From: SG8-40 sp963792855
GTDB taxonomy: Bacteria; Pseudomonadota; Gammaproteobacteria; Burkholderiales; Eutrophovitaceae
DNA: 64,000 nucleotides
Direction of reading: 5' to 3'
NCBI GenBank assembly: GCA_963792855.1
Contig: CAWBXZ010000001.1
Span: forward strand, 248,001 to 312,000
Below the pieces are notes generated by a model. That model did no database searches and was not told the origin of the DNA. It worked only from the letters and a program-made list of their open reading frames with translations. Below, in pieces: positions 8,120 through 16,625 of this stretch (the first letter of the stretch is position 1; each line of letters begins with the position of its first letter). The position numbers and the translations under genes were made by a program.

Positions 8120-8794
8120 TTTGTCGCTCCTTTTCCAGGCGCCGCGGCGCCTTTCTTGTTCGGCACCAGTGAGCGAATCCGCTGTGCAAAACCGTTGGGC
8201 ACTGTCCAGCACCTGTGCCGCGGTCATGCCGGGTTTGTACAGCGCGGATCCCAACCCGAAACCGTTTGCCCCGGCAGTCCAGTAAGCATCGAGCTTGTCC
8301 GGCGTAATGCCGCCGACAGGGATGATCAACGCTTCCGGCGGCAGTATCGCCCGCATCGCCTTGAGAACAATTGGTGGCGCGGCTTCTGCCGGAAACAGTT
8401 TGATCGCATCGGCGCCTGCCTCGAGCATCCGGAACGCCTCGGTCGGCGTGGCGAATCCCGGTGCGCAGTACAAATCTCTGGAGCGGGCGGCCTCGACGAT
8501 CCGGGCATCGGCATGCGGCATGACGATCAGCCGGCCGCCGGCGGACTTGACGTCCTGCACCGACCTGGCATCGAGGACGGTCCCGGCCCCAGCCAGCACC
8601 CGATCGCCGAACAGTCCGGACAGTTTCTCGATGCTCGCCAACGGTTGCGGGCTGTTGAGTGGGACTTCGATGATCCGGATTCCGGCATCCACAAGCGCCT
8701 CACCGACGCCGGGGATTTCGGCCGGTGTGATGCCGCGCAATATGGCGATCAGGGGCACGGGGTGGAGCCAGTCGATGAATGTGGAGTCGGTCAT
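8116..8794 (-). CDS. dgoA: 2-dehydro-3-deoxy-6-phosphogalactonate aldolase, with a 3' frameshift
   Basis: KDPG/KDPGal aldolase family: LIAILRG at the start, IEVPLNSP with Glu43, and the Schiff-base Lys132 in IKLFPAE; PVGGI binds phosphate. It splits 2-keto-3-deoxy-6-phosphogalactonate to pyruvate and glyceraldehyde 3-phosphate. As sequenced, the frame has no stop and continues into ecotin, giving 391 residues. Dropping one base of the A-run at 8188-8191 instead gives a tail ...FAQRIRSLVPNKK...GATK with TGA at 8116-8118, in a classical ATGA overlap with ecotin, and a normal length of 225. I annotate that version. Its ATG overlaps the dgoK stop. Confidence 0.85.
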
Positions 8795-9690
8795 GGGTTT
8801 CCAGTCAGGGTTTGTGCGAGCGCGAACAGGCCGCGTGTGACCGCATCGGTTTCGTGACCAACCGCCTCCAGACCGAGATGCGACGCGGCCAGCGTATACA
8901 AGGCCGTCAGTTCGCCGGTGCCAACAAGTTGAAACCGTTCGATGCCGGGTGTTGCCGCCCGGAGTTCGTGGCCAATCAGAATCCCTGAAAGATACGACGC
9001 GGACTGATTCTCCGCGAGCTTTTTTGCCAGAACCTCGGCACGCACGCCGAACAGATGGTGCAGAACTCCTCCGGGATCGGCTGCACGCGTTACGCCTGCG
9101 GCGAACGCAGACTCGTCAAAACCGCTCGTCGCCATCATTCGGCCGAGAATGCTGTGCTGCTTCAACACGGCATAGACCTCACCGGTCATGTGTGTGCTGA
9201 ACGAGACGATCCGGCGATCCCGGACGATAGCCCACTTGCTGTGCGTTCCCGGCAGACAGACATGATGTTCGCCATCGCCAAGGCGATCCACAATGCCCAG
9301 GATCTGTACTTCCTCACCGCGCATGACGTCATTGACACCGGTGCCGCCGAGGCAGCATAGCCCCGGTGCGATCCAGGCATGACGGGTTGATCGCGTCGGA
9401 GATGTCCATTCCACCGGACACATGTTGGCGGCAATTTCCGCAAGCCCCGCCGGGCAGGTCACGTATGCCGCTTCCTTCCATCCCTGGCGGCTTCCGATCA
9501 TGCCGCTCATGACGATTGGCGCGTCGCCCGCGGCAAGCCAGTCACCAGCCTCGTTTTCCAGTGTCCGGGCGAAAGCGCCGTCCCTGATGCCGAGTATGCC
9601 GTTGCCCGATTCACGTCTGTCACGCACGTTGCCGCCGTCATCCAGGCGGTACACTCGCAGCGATGATGTTCCCCAGTCAACGGCCAGCAT
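8791..9690 (-). CDS. dgoK: 2-dehydro-3-deoxygalactonokinase
   Basis: A 299-residue sugar-acid kinase that phosphorylates 2-keto-3-deoxygalactonate, the step before DgoA. The N-terminus has the ASKHA-type phosphate motif VDWGTSSLRVYRL; further family blocks are VMSGMIGSRQGWKEA, CLPGTHSKWA and FSTHMTGEVYAVL. The stop overlaps the dgoA start (ATGA), so kinase and aldolase are coupled. No dgoD dehydratase or galactonate transporter is in the window, so the source of the substrate is not visible. It starts 29 bases after the alpha/beta hydrolase. Confidence 0.88.
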   Translation of the reverse strand: MLAVDWGTSSLRVYRLDDGGNVRDRRESGNGILGIRDGAFARTLENEAGDWLAAGDAPIVMSGMIGSRQGWKEAAYVTCPAGLAEIAANMCPVEWTSPTRSTRHAWIAPGLCCLGGTGVNDVMRGEEVQILGIVDRLGDGEHHVCLPGTHSKWAIVRDRRIVSFSTHMTGEVYAVLKQHSILGRMMATSGFDESAFAAGVTRAADPGGVLHHLFGVRAEVLAKKLAENQSASYLSGILIGHELRAATPGIERFQLVGTGELTALYTLAASHLGLEAVGHETDAVTRGLFALAQTLTGNP

Positions 9691-9719
9691 GATCGGATGC
9701 CAATCGGTTTTCTACGCGG

Positions 9720-10565
9720 TCAGTCGCCGGCCAGCAGGAATTCGCGCACGGGCTTGATCTGGTCTTCGCTCATCAGCATCGGTGCGTGACCGATGCCGGG
9801 AAATTCGATGACCCGTGTACGGGGCCCGCGCCTTGCCATCTCTTCGACTGTTTGTGCGAGCAGCAGATCCGATTCGCCGCCGCGGATCAGCAACGTGGGA
9901 CACGAAAGACTCTCCCACACGTGCCACAGGTCAACGTCGTCGATCGGTCCCGAAAACGCGTGCGAAAGGGAAGGGTCATATTTGAGCCGGTAATGGCCAT
10001 TGTCATCGGCGATGACCGATGTCTCGGTCAGGTGGCGCCATTGTTCGTCCGTTAGCGGTCCGAATCCGGCGGAAACAAACCGCACATAGGTTTCGGCTTC
10101 GTCAAACGATTCGAACGTCACGTGCTTTCCGACGTAGGCCTTGATGCGCTCCAGCGCCGCCCTGGGGATGAACGCGCCGACGTCGTTGATCACCAGGCGC
10201 CGGATCGGCGTGCCGGCATGTGATGCCATCAGCATGCCGATGATGCCGCCCATTGACGTTCCCACCCAATCGACGCTTTGTGCGCCGCTGCGGGCGATGA
10301 GGGCAGCCATGTCGGCGCAGTACTGCGGATAGCCGTAGTGCGCCTTGTCGCTGAGCCAGCCGCTTTTGCCGCGGCCGATGACGTCCGGGCAAATCACCCG
10401 GAAGCGGTCGGACAGGTTACCGGCAAGCAAATCGAAGTCGCGTCCGTTACGCGTCAGCCCGTGTACGCACAGCACAACCCGGGCGTTCTGCGGATCGCCC
10501 CATTCGTAGTAGTGGACCCGGTGAAATCCGCCAGGGCCGAGACTGTTGAAACTGTGTTCTCTCAT
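9720..10565 (-). CDS. Alpha/beta hydrolase
   Basis: A 281-residue soluble hydrolase of the MhpC/epoxide-hydrolase-like group. The oxyanion motif is CVHGLTRNGRDFD, the nucleophile elbow GTSMGG with Ser, the acid lies in RGGESDLLL, and the His in GIGHAP. ATG 10565 was chosen because the family's N-terminal strand begins directly after it; the upstream residues are low-complexity. It sits between a cytochrome gene and dgoK on one strand. In that setting a lactonase acting on an oxidised sugar would fit, but substrate cannot be read from sequence. Confidence 0.83.
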   Translation of the reverse strand: MREHSFNSLGPGGFHRVHYYEWGDPQNARVVLCVHGLTRNGRDFDLLAGNLSDRFRVICPDVIGRGKSGWLSDKAHYGYPQYCADMAALIARSGAQSVDWVGTSMGGIIGMLMASHAGTPIRRLVINDVGAFIPRAALERIKAYVGKHVTFESFDEAETYVRFVSAGFGPLTDEQWRHLTETSVIADDNGHYRLKYDPSLSHAFSGPIDDVDLWHVWESLSCPTLLIRGGESDLLLAQTVEEMARRGPRTRVIEFPGIGHAPMLMSEDQIKPVREFLLAGD

Positions 10566-10630
10566 CGGCGCGGTTCGGTGCCGGGAAGATGCGCTGCTGC
10601 TGCCGCTTGTTGCGCGCATGCTCCCCGTCG

Positions 10631-11236
10631 TTAGCGAAGCGTAGACAGATACGCAGCCACGGCTTCGAGGTCCTCGTCGCTGATTGTCCGAACAACGGCC
10701 GTCATGTTGCCGGCATCGTTGGTGCGGCGTCTTTCCTTGAAGTCCAGGAGCTGCTTGAGGGTGTACTCATAGTGTTGCCCGGCAGCCCGCGGAATCTCGT
10801 TCTGTCCGGAGAAGCCGCCAAGGTGGCAGATGGTGCAAAGCGCTGCGTCAGCAACGTCCTTGCCGCGCGCTATCAAGGCAGGGTCGCCGCGGCTGTTCTG
10901 TCCATTGAATTTCTGACTGGAATACCAGGCGGCCAGATCGAGCATGTCCTCCTTGGAGAGATTGGCGGCCATCGGGGACATCATCGGATCCTCACGCCGC
11001 CCGCGCTGGAAGTCACGTAGCTGCATGTAGATGTAGCGCGCGGTCTGGCCAGCGAGGATAGGATTTTGCGGCACAGTCGAATTGCCGTCGATGCCATGGC
11101 AGGCGGCACAGACTTCGGCTTTCTTGCGGCCGGCATCAGCGTCCTGGGCCAATGCGTTGGCGGATCCGAACGCCACAATGACGGCCAGGATTTGCAATGT
11201 TTGGGTGTGCAATGTTCTGGCGAGCAAGTTTTTCAT
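10631..11236 (-). CDS. Periplasmic diheme cytochrome c (c4-like)
   Basis: A 201-residue protein with a signal peptide (cleavage near ANALAQ) and two heme-binding motifs, CAACH in the first domain and CTICH in the second. The two similar domains, each ending in a helix with a xxDLxxxAAYxS-type sequence (LDLAAWYSSQ, LEAVAAYLSTL), match cytochrome c4. It lies directly behind the PQQ dehydrogenase gene, so it is the probable electron acceptor that passes electrons to the respiratory chain. Confidence 0.86.
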   Translation of the reverse strand: MKNLLARTLHTQTLQILAVIVAFGSANALAQDADAGRKKAEVCAACHGIDGNSTVPQNPILAGQTARYIYMQLRDFQRGRREDPMMSPMAANLSKEDMLDLAAWYSSQKFNGQNSRGDPALIARGKDVADAALCTICHLGGFSGQNEIPRAAGQHYEYTLKQLLDFKERRRTNDAGNMTAVVRTISDEDLEAVAAYLSTLR

Positions 11237-11270
11237 GTAAAGGTTTCCTGCGATTTCGCAACAACAAGAA

Positions 11271-11290
11271 GGGCCGCCCGAGGACGGCCC
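11271..11290 (-). terminator. Hairpin between the PQQ dehydrogenase and cytochrome genes
   Basis: On the minus strand, GGGCCG and CGGCCC flank an 8-base loop, followed by TTCTTGTTG. The stem is strong and the T-run weak, so it may reduce rather than stop readthrough into the cytochrome gene, giving more dehydrogenase than cytochrome message. Confidence 0.5.
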
Positions 11291-11328
11291 TTCGAACTAC
11301 CGGATAGACTCGTAATCCGGCAGATAGT

Positions 11329-13056
11329 TTACGGCAGCGAGAATACGATGACGCTGTTGCCGCGCTTGAAGTTGAGCTGGGTATTGCCGCCAGCCGCAAC
11401 AGCAATGTATTGCTTGCCGTCCACGACGTAGGAAACCGGAGGCGCATTCACGCCGGCGCCGGCCTGGAACGACCACAGCTTCTTGCCGTTGCGGGCGTCA
11501 TACGCATTGAACCAGCCATTACCTTCGCCGGTAAAGACGAGATTGCCGGCCGTTGCCAGCACGCCGCCCATCAGCGGTTGGTCGGTATCGGCTTTCCAAA
11601 CCATCTTGCCGTTGTCGATGTTGACCGCTGCCAGACGTCCCCATTGCTTTTCGCCCGGGATCACCTTGAAGGCGCCGCCCAGCCACAGCTTGTCGCCGCC
11701 CGGGTACTCTGCCGGTTCAACGTGGTAGGTCATTGGCTGGTGCAGGTTGGCCGCGTATGCCAGGTTCAGTTTCTCGTTCACGGCCATCGGGTTCCACTCG
11801 ACGCCGCCATTGGCGCCGGGAAGCATGCGTTTGCCTTCCGGCGTCGGCAGCACCCACATGTTTTCCTGCGGGATCATGGCTTCCGAGAATCGAATCAGTT
11901 CACCGCTCTTGCGGTCGTGAACATAGATGTGTCCGGTCTTGCCGCCGTGAATGACCACGTCGCGGTCCTTGCCATCCTTGCCTTTCGCGGTGGTCAGGAT
12001 AGGCGGGCTCACCGCATCGAGGTCCCATACGTCGTGGGCGATGTACTGGTAATGCCACTTGTAGGCGCCTGTGTGAAGGTCTACCGCCACCATCGAGTTG
12101 GTATAGAGGTTGTCGCCGGGCCGGATATCGCCGTACAGGTCAGGCGAGGGGTTGCCGACAACGAAGAACACGGTGTTCGTTGCGCGATCGATTGCCGGAG
12201 TCATCCACACGCCGCCGCCGAGGGTCTTGTAAAAATCGCCGCCTCGTTCTGCCAGCATGCGTTTCTCGGCCGCGATGTCGCGCAGCATGTTGCGTCCAGT
12301 CGCGTCATGCGTAGCCCACACGCCTTCATGCCCGATTTCCGGAATGGTGTAGAACGTCCAGAGCTGCGCGCCGGTTTCGGCGTCAAATGCCTTGACGAAT
12401 CCGCGTACCCCATACTCGCCACCGTTGGTGCCGATCAGGACCTTGCCGTCGGCCGCGACCGGCGCCATGGTTTCGGAGTAGCCGAGCTCGGGGTCTTCAA
12501 TCTGGGTTTCCCACAGTTTTGCACCGGTCTTGGCATCGAGTGCGACCAGCTTGGCGTCAAGCGTGCCCATGAAGAGCCTGCCGTCGAGAGCGGCAACGCC
12601 ACGGTTGTTCGGACCGCAGCAGTAAACCGTAATCGGGCCCATCGGGTGAATGTAATGCCAGTACTCTTCGCCCGTTTTTGCGTCAATTGCGTAGACGTGG
12701 TTGTAGGAAGTGGTCAGGAACATGACGCCGTCCACGACCAGCGGTGCGGTTTCCATCGACTCCAGCACATCGGTCTGGAAGATGAACGCCGGGCGAAGAT
12801 TCTTCACGTTCCCGGTGTTGATCTGTTTGCCCGGGAAATAGCGGGTCTGTGAATAACCGCCATTGACTTGCAGCCAGTTGGTTTGCTCCTTGTCGGCACC
12901 GTCCAGGCGTTTCTGGGTCACTGAGCCCAGATCGCCCGACATCGGCTTGACCGCCGTCGTGGCGCCGCCGCTGATTTCCTGTGCTGAGGCCAGGTTGACG
13001 CTGCCGGCCAGCGCTATCGACGCCGCCAGCATCAGGGATTTACTGATAACTTTCAT
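11329..13056 (-). CDS. PQQ-dependent alcohol dehydrogenase, probable lanthanide type
   Basis: A 575-residue eight-bladed quinoprotein with signal peptide (cleavage near ASAQ). The vicinal disulfide Cys146-Cys147 stacks on PQQ (VYCCGPNNRG). Repeated propeller W-motifs include DAKTGAKLWET, DAETGAQLWTF and DARNGKKLWSF. The catalytic Asp345 is followed two residues later by Asp347 (HDVWDLDAVS). That second Asp marks the lanthanide-binding XoxF/PedH/ExaF group; calcium enzymes of the MxaF type carry Ala there. It oxidises an alcohol in the periplasm and donates electrons to a cytochrome c, here probably the adjacent gene. No cytochrome domain is fused. The substrate is unknown. Confidence 0.9.
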   Translation of the reverse strand: MKVISKSLMLAASIALAGSVNLASAQEISGGATTAVKPMSGDLGSVTQKRLDGADKEQTNWLQVNGGYSQTRYFPGKQINTGNVKNLRPAFIFQTDVLESMETAPLVVDGVMFLTTSYNHVYAIDAKTGEEYWHYIHPMGPITVYCCGPNNRGVAALDGRLFMGTLDAKLVALDAKTGAKLWETQIEDPELGYSETMAPVAADGKVLIGTNGGEYGVRGFVKAFDAETGAQLWTFYTIPEIGHEGVWATHDATGRNMLRDIAAEKRMLAERGGDFYKTLGGGVWMTPAIDRATNTVFFVVGNPSPDLYGDIRPGDNLYTNSMVAVDLHTGAYKWHYQYIAHDVWDLDAVSPPILTTAKGKDGKDRDVVIHGGKTGHIYVHDRKSGELIRFSEAMIPQENMWVLPTPEGKRMLPGANGGVEWNPMAVNEKLNLAYAANLHQPMTYHVEPAEYPGGDKLWLGGAFKVIPGEKQWGRLAAVNIDNGKMVWKADTDQPLMGGVLATAGNLVFTGEGNGWFNAYDARNGKKLWSFQAGAGVNAPPVSYVVDGKQYIAVAAGGNTQLNFKRGNSVIVFSLP

Positions 13057-13258
13057 GGTATTGAGGTCCCCCGAAGAGATTGTGTTGACTTGTTGGACGA
13101 ATGCGCGAGTTCGTCTTTACGGACGCCCGCTCGTGCTAGAGCGCAGTTTCGCGACGTTAATCTGTCGCAATTGCGGGACGGGGCACTATATTAGACAATC
13201 CGGGCCGCAGCAAGCGCGTGGCAAGGGCCGGCGGGTTAACGTGTGTATCGGGAGATAG
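13057..13258. promoter_or_regulatory. Divergent promoter region, PQQ dehydrogenase / ankyrin gene
   Basis: The 202 bases must drive both genes. TATATT at 13187-13192 is a plausible -10 for the ankyrin gene, without a good -35. GCGAC and GTCGC at 13151-13168 form a short inverted repeat. Nothing matches a known operator. Confidence 0.3.
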
Positions 13259-13933
13259 ATGAAAACAGTTTATTTGACAGTCGTTGCAGCCGGCCTTCAT
13301 CTGGCTTTGTTGTTGCCGCTGCCGGCGGCAGCCGATCAGGGCAATCCGGAGGTTTACACGCTCAACGCGCAGTTACTCGCAAAAGCGCGCGCCGGCGACG
13401 CCGACGGTGTGCGTCGTGTCATCGAGGACGGCGCTTCGATCAATTCGCGGAACCGGGGCGGGAACACGGCACTGTTGCTGTTCGCGGAGACCGGCGACGC
13501 CGAAATGGTCGGCTACCTGCTGGAAAAAGGTGCCAGCGTCGATCTGGCGAATCTTGAGAAAGTCACGCCGTTAATGGCGGCTGCGCACAACGGGCATGCG
13601 GATGTCGCCCGCCTGCTGATTGGCCGCGGGGCGGACCGCGATGCCGAAGATCAGGTGTTCAAGACGGCCATGGTGTACGCGGCCGCGTCCGGCCACGGTG
13701 AGATAGTGGGCATGCTGCTCGAAGCCGGTGTTGAGGTAAACCAGCGCTATCGTCACGATCTCACCGCCCTGATGTGGGCGGCGGGCTACGGCGAGGCGGA
13801 TGCCGTGCGCGCGTTGCTGGCGGCTGGCGCCGACCCGCACCTGCGTGATGACCGGGGCAAAACCGCGCTGGATATCGCACAGGATGGGGCACACGAGCAG
13901 GTCATCGAATTGCTGGAGGCGGCACGGCGCTGA
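13259..13933 (+). CDS. Secreted ankyrin-repeat protein
   Basis: A 224-residue protein with an N-terminal signal peptide (cleavage near AAADQ), so probably periplasmic. Five ankyrin repeats follow, each with the GxTxLxxAAxxGxxxxVxxLLxxGA pattern: GNTALLLFAETGDAEMVGYL, TPLMAAAHNGHADVARLLIG, TAMVYAAASGHGEIVGMLL, TALMWAAGYGEADAVRALL and KTALDIAQDGAHEQVIELL. Ankyrin stacks bind proteins; periplasmic ones are sometimes tied to catalase or oxidative stress, but no partner is adjacent here. The ATG follows GGGAGATAG. Confidence 0.88.
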   Translation: MKTVYLTVVAAGLHLALLLPLPAAADQGNPEVYTLNAQLLAKARAGDADGVRRVIEDGASINSRNRGGNTALLLFAETGDAEMVGYLLEKGASVDLANLEKVTPLMAAAHNGHADVARLLIGRGADRDAEDQVFKTAMVYAAASGHGEIVGMLLEAGVEVNQRYRHDLTALMWAAGYGEADAVRALLAAGADPHLRDDRGKTALDIAQDGAHEQVIELLEAARR

Positions 13934-14006
13934 CGCCGGGCGTCAGGCCTGAAGTCCTTCCGTTTTCTGCGCGGGACCGGTTGCGGTTGGCCGGCCGCGA
14001 ACCGGG

Positions 14007-14906
14007 TCAGGCGTAGCGGGGGAGAATCCACAGCAGGCTTCCCACCGCGCCGAACAATATGGCCAGGTGCAGCCAGGTCCACATCCGATACCGGCGAGCA
14101 AGGCGCGATGGGTCGAGATCGGATATCAGAAACAGGCGTCCGTCGCGTGGCTTGTGCATGACGTTCGTGCCAGATTGCAGACGCACCTGACGGTGTTCCT
14201 TGCGGATGTCGCGCCGCGCCTGCTGTCGCGCCAGCATCCATTCCTGCTCGTTTATTTCACCGTCGCCATCGAGGTCGAAGCGCTCCAGCAGTTGCGCCTT
14301 GTCCTCTTTCCAGTTCGCCAGCAGGGCTGAAACATCGCGCCTTTCGTCCAGGTTGCTGTTGCTGCCGCCGACTGTCGAGAACTGCCCGAGCGTGTATATC
14401 CTTGCCTGCGGGAGCAGCAGCCATTCGGTATAGCGATAGTCGTCCTTTATCCATTGCTCCTTGCGCTTGGCGATGACCTCCGCGTGTTCGGGGTCGACCG
14501 TGCAACGCCCCGAGCCATCGTCGAGGATGAAGCTTTCCTCGCTACGCCCGCTGTTCACGCGCTGCCATTTGTTGCCGCCTGCTCTTCTTTCGATGATGAA
14601 GCGGTACCAGATACACGGCAGCAATGTGCAGCGAGACAGAATCGGCCCTCCCGGATGATGATTTCCGCGGCCGATCAGTTCCACGTAGCCTTGCGCCGCC
14701 GAGGCGATTTTTGATGTGGGCGTGTCGCCAATGGAGCGGGCGCGCCGGTAACTCATGGCCCAGGCAGCCGCAGCGAGTATCGCGATGCTTGCCAGCGAGG
14801 CGATCCATGCTTCCCGGGTGCGCACCTGAACACCGATGAGAAGCAAAATGAGATAACCGCCGACGGTCAGCGGTTCGATGATCTTCAGACGAAGCGAATG
14901 CAGCAT
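14007..14906 (-). CDS. GIDE-domain membrane protein with an EF-hand insert
   Basis: A 299-residue protein with two N-terminal membrane segments (residues 12-30, 35-52) and one at the C-terminus (about 275-295). Between them lies a GIDE/MUL1-like domain: YVELIGRG, LSRCTLLPCIWYRFIIERR, SFILDDGSGRCTVDP, ERRIYTLGQF-type sequence. Inserted at about 208-220 is a canonical EF-hand loop, DLDGDGEINEQE, predicted to bind calcium. In bacteria this family lacks the RING domain of the eukaryotic ligases and commonly sits beside lemA, as here (gap 88 bases). Its role in the envelope is unknown. Confidence 0.8.
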   Translation of the reverse strand: MLHSLRLKIIEPLTVGGYLILLLIGVQVRTREAWIASLASIAILAAAAWAMSYRRARSIGDTPTSKIASAAQGYVELIGRGNHHPGGPILSRCTLLPCIWYRFIIERRAGGNKWQRVNSGRSEESFILDDGSGRCTVDPEHAEVIAKRKEQWIKDDYRYTEWLLLPQARIYTLGQFSTVGGSNSNLDERRDVSALLANWKEDKAQLLERFDLDGDGEINEQEWMLARQQARRDIRKEHRQVRLQSGTNVMHKPRDGRLFLISDLDPSRLARRYRMWTWLHLAILFGAVGSLLWILPRYA

Positions 14907-14994
14907 CGGTTCTCAGGCCGGCTCGCAAGGTATGAGCTTCCCCGGCCTGGCACCCGTCAGGTGCCGTGCGGGCCGGGGGCGGGCGGGGACAGAA

Positions 14995-15567
14995 TCAGGC
15001 GAACATTTCCTTCATGTCGACATCCTGAATCTGCTCTTTTTCGAATTCGAGCAGATCGAAGGGCCGGAAGTTGAACAGGCGTGCGACGATGATGTCGGGG
15101 AACTGTTCGATACGCACGTTATTGATGTTGACGCTTTCGTTATAGAACTCGCGCCGGTCGGCGATGCCGTTCTCCAGTCCGGTCACACGGGCCAGCAGAT
15201 GCTGAAAAGTCTCGACCGCCTTCAGTTCGGGATAGGCTTCAAACGTGGCGAAGATGTTGCCAAGTCCGCCGCGCAACATGGATTCAGCCTGTCCAAGTGC
15301 CGGGATGTCCTGCTTCAGGCGGGCATCCTGAACGCGCGAACGCGCTTCAGTCACACGTTGCAACGTATCCTGTTCGAACTGTTTGTATTGCTTGCAGGTT
15401 TCGACCAGTTTCGGCAGTTCATCGTGACGCTGTTTGAGCAGCACGTCGATGTTTGACCAGGCTTTCGATACGGCGTGCTTGATCGTCACCAGGTTGTTGT
15501 AGACCATGATGGTCCATATCAGGATAACTCCAACGATGACGAGAATAATGATGATGTTGGCGTCCAT
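14995..15567 (-). CDS. lemA: LemA family protein
   Basis: A 190-residue protein with one N-terminal membrane helix (residues 3-24) followed by the LemA helical domain: VYNNLVTIKHAVSKAWSNIDVLLKQRHDELPKLVE, and toward the end ENGIADRREFYNESVNINN and FNFRPFDLLEF. Most of the protein is predicted to lie on the periplasmic side. Bacterial LemA proteins are widespread but without an agreed function. Together with the GIDE-like gene it forms a two-gene unit on the minus strand. Confidence 0.9.
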   Translation of the reverse strand: MDANIIIILVIVGVILIWTIMVYNNLVTIKHAVSKAWSNIDVLLKQRHDELPKLVETCKQYKQFEQDTLQRVTEARSRVQDARLKQDIPALGQAESMLRGGLGNIFATFEAYPELKAVETFQHLLARVTGLENGIADRREFYNESVNINNVRIEQFPDIIVARLFNFRPFDLLEFEKEQIQDVDMKEMFA

Positions 15568-15829
15568 TTCGTTCCCCTGAATTTGCGAAATCGGGTTGTA
15601 AGATCAGCCGTGTCCGGCAGTTTGTGCTGTGGGCAGGCAATCATCGGATCAGTAGCCAATGCAGCCGCTGCTGCATCGACGTCAAGGCCGGCCCGGTTGT
15701 CTGCGATGCCGATGCCGCCCGGCGCCATTTACGGCCCAAATGCGCGCAATTCCGGCACCTGCGCGCAGGCTGTGCGAACATAACGGAAATAATGCAGGAA
15801 TCCTGCCAATACACAGGGGAACGGGGGAG

Positions 15830-16609
15830 ATGGATTACCAAACGATTGTCTTTGAAGAAGACGGCGCCATCGCGACGATTACGCTGAATCGGCCGGATGA
15901 CGGCAACATGTTCAACGCGACCATGTGCCACGAGATTCGCGACTGCATCGAGTCGATCCGCCGCGAAACGCGAACCCGCGTGGTAGTGCTCACCGGTGCG
16001 GGGGAGCGGTTTTTCTGCATCGGCGGACGCAAGGAAGGCATGGAGGATACGCTGCTCTATGCCGGCGTGCTTCCGACGCTTGAAATGTACGAAGCGATTG
16101 ACCGGCTGCAGAAACCGGTGATTGCCAGTGTCAACGGTTATGCCGTTGGTGGCGGCAATGTCCTGCAGATGGTGTGCGATCTGACCATCGCGAAGGAAAG
16201 CGCGGTGTTTCGCCAGGTCGGTCCGATGATGGGATCGTTCGACGCCGGCTACGGGACGTGGTACCTGGAAGACCTCGTCGGTAAGAAGCGCGCCAAGGAT
16301 ATCTGGTACACCAACCCGCGGATCAGCGCTGCACAGGCACTGGAGATGGGTTTGATCAACCGCGTCGTGCCCGATGGCGAGCTTGCCGAAGCCACACGCA
16401 AGTATGCGCTCGAGGTGGCCAGTCGCGGCAGTTTCGCGCTGGCCTCGGTCAAGGCTGCATTCAATGCGCGCCACGGCGGCGTATCGGGTTTGTCGCGCGT
16501 GACGCATGACCTGCTGTTGCGGCCCTACCTGGAAACCGGTGAGTCAAAGGAACTGCGCAGCGCGTTTGCGGAAAAACGCGCGCCGGATGCCGACAAGTTT
16601 GGCAGCTAG
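15830..16609 (+). CDS. Crotonase of the BadI/MenB subgroup, likely ring-opening hydrolase
   Basis: A 259-residue crotonase. It resembles BadI, 2-ketocyclohexanecarboxyl-CoA hydrolase, more than ordinary enoyl-CoA hydratases: NGYAVGGGNVLQMVCDLTIA and the block VGPMMGSFDAGYGTWYLEDL correspond to BadI's YAIGGGNVL and VGPKMGSVDPGYGTAFL. The Glu residues of hydratases are absent at the usual places, as in BadI and MenB, while Asp in FDAGYGT is conserved. BadI hydrates and cleaves a beta-keto ring to pimelyl-CoA. ATG 15830 follows GGGGGAG. This is the first gene of a ten-gene run on the plus strand. MenB function is unlikely because no other men genes are near. Confidence 0.82.
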   Translation: MDYQTIVFEEDGAIATITLNRPDDGNMFNATMCHEIRDCIESIRRETRTRVVVLTGAGERFFCIGGRKEGMEDTLLYAGVLPTLEMYEAIDRLQKPVIASVNGYAVGGGNVLQMVCDLTIAKESAVFRQVGPMMGSFDAGYGTWYLEDLVGKKRAKDIWYTNPRISAAQALEMGLINRVVPDGELAEATRKYALEVASRGSFALASVKAAFNARHGGVSGLSRVTHDLLLRPYLETGESKELRSAFAEKRAPDADKFGS

Positions 16610-16625
16610 TCGCGGGCGTTTCTGA

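Noticed and set aside
7619..8794. A genuine DgoA-ecotin fusion protein
   Set aside because: Ecotin needs its own signal peptide at the N-terminus, has its own ribosome-binding site, and dropping one base restores a normal DgoA end with an ATGA overlap.
11410..12852. 480-codon open frame on the plus strand opposite the PQQ dehydrogenase
   Set aside because: The opposite strand has a complete quinoprotein with signal peptide; this frame has no recognisable motif.
15830..16609. MenB (dihydroxynaphthoyl-CoA synthase)
   Set aside because: No other menaquinone genes are present and the surrounding beta-oxidation genes fit a BadI-type ring hydrolase better.
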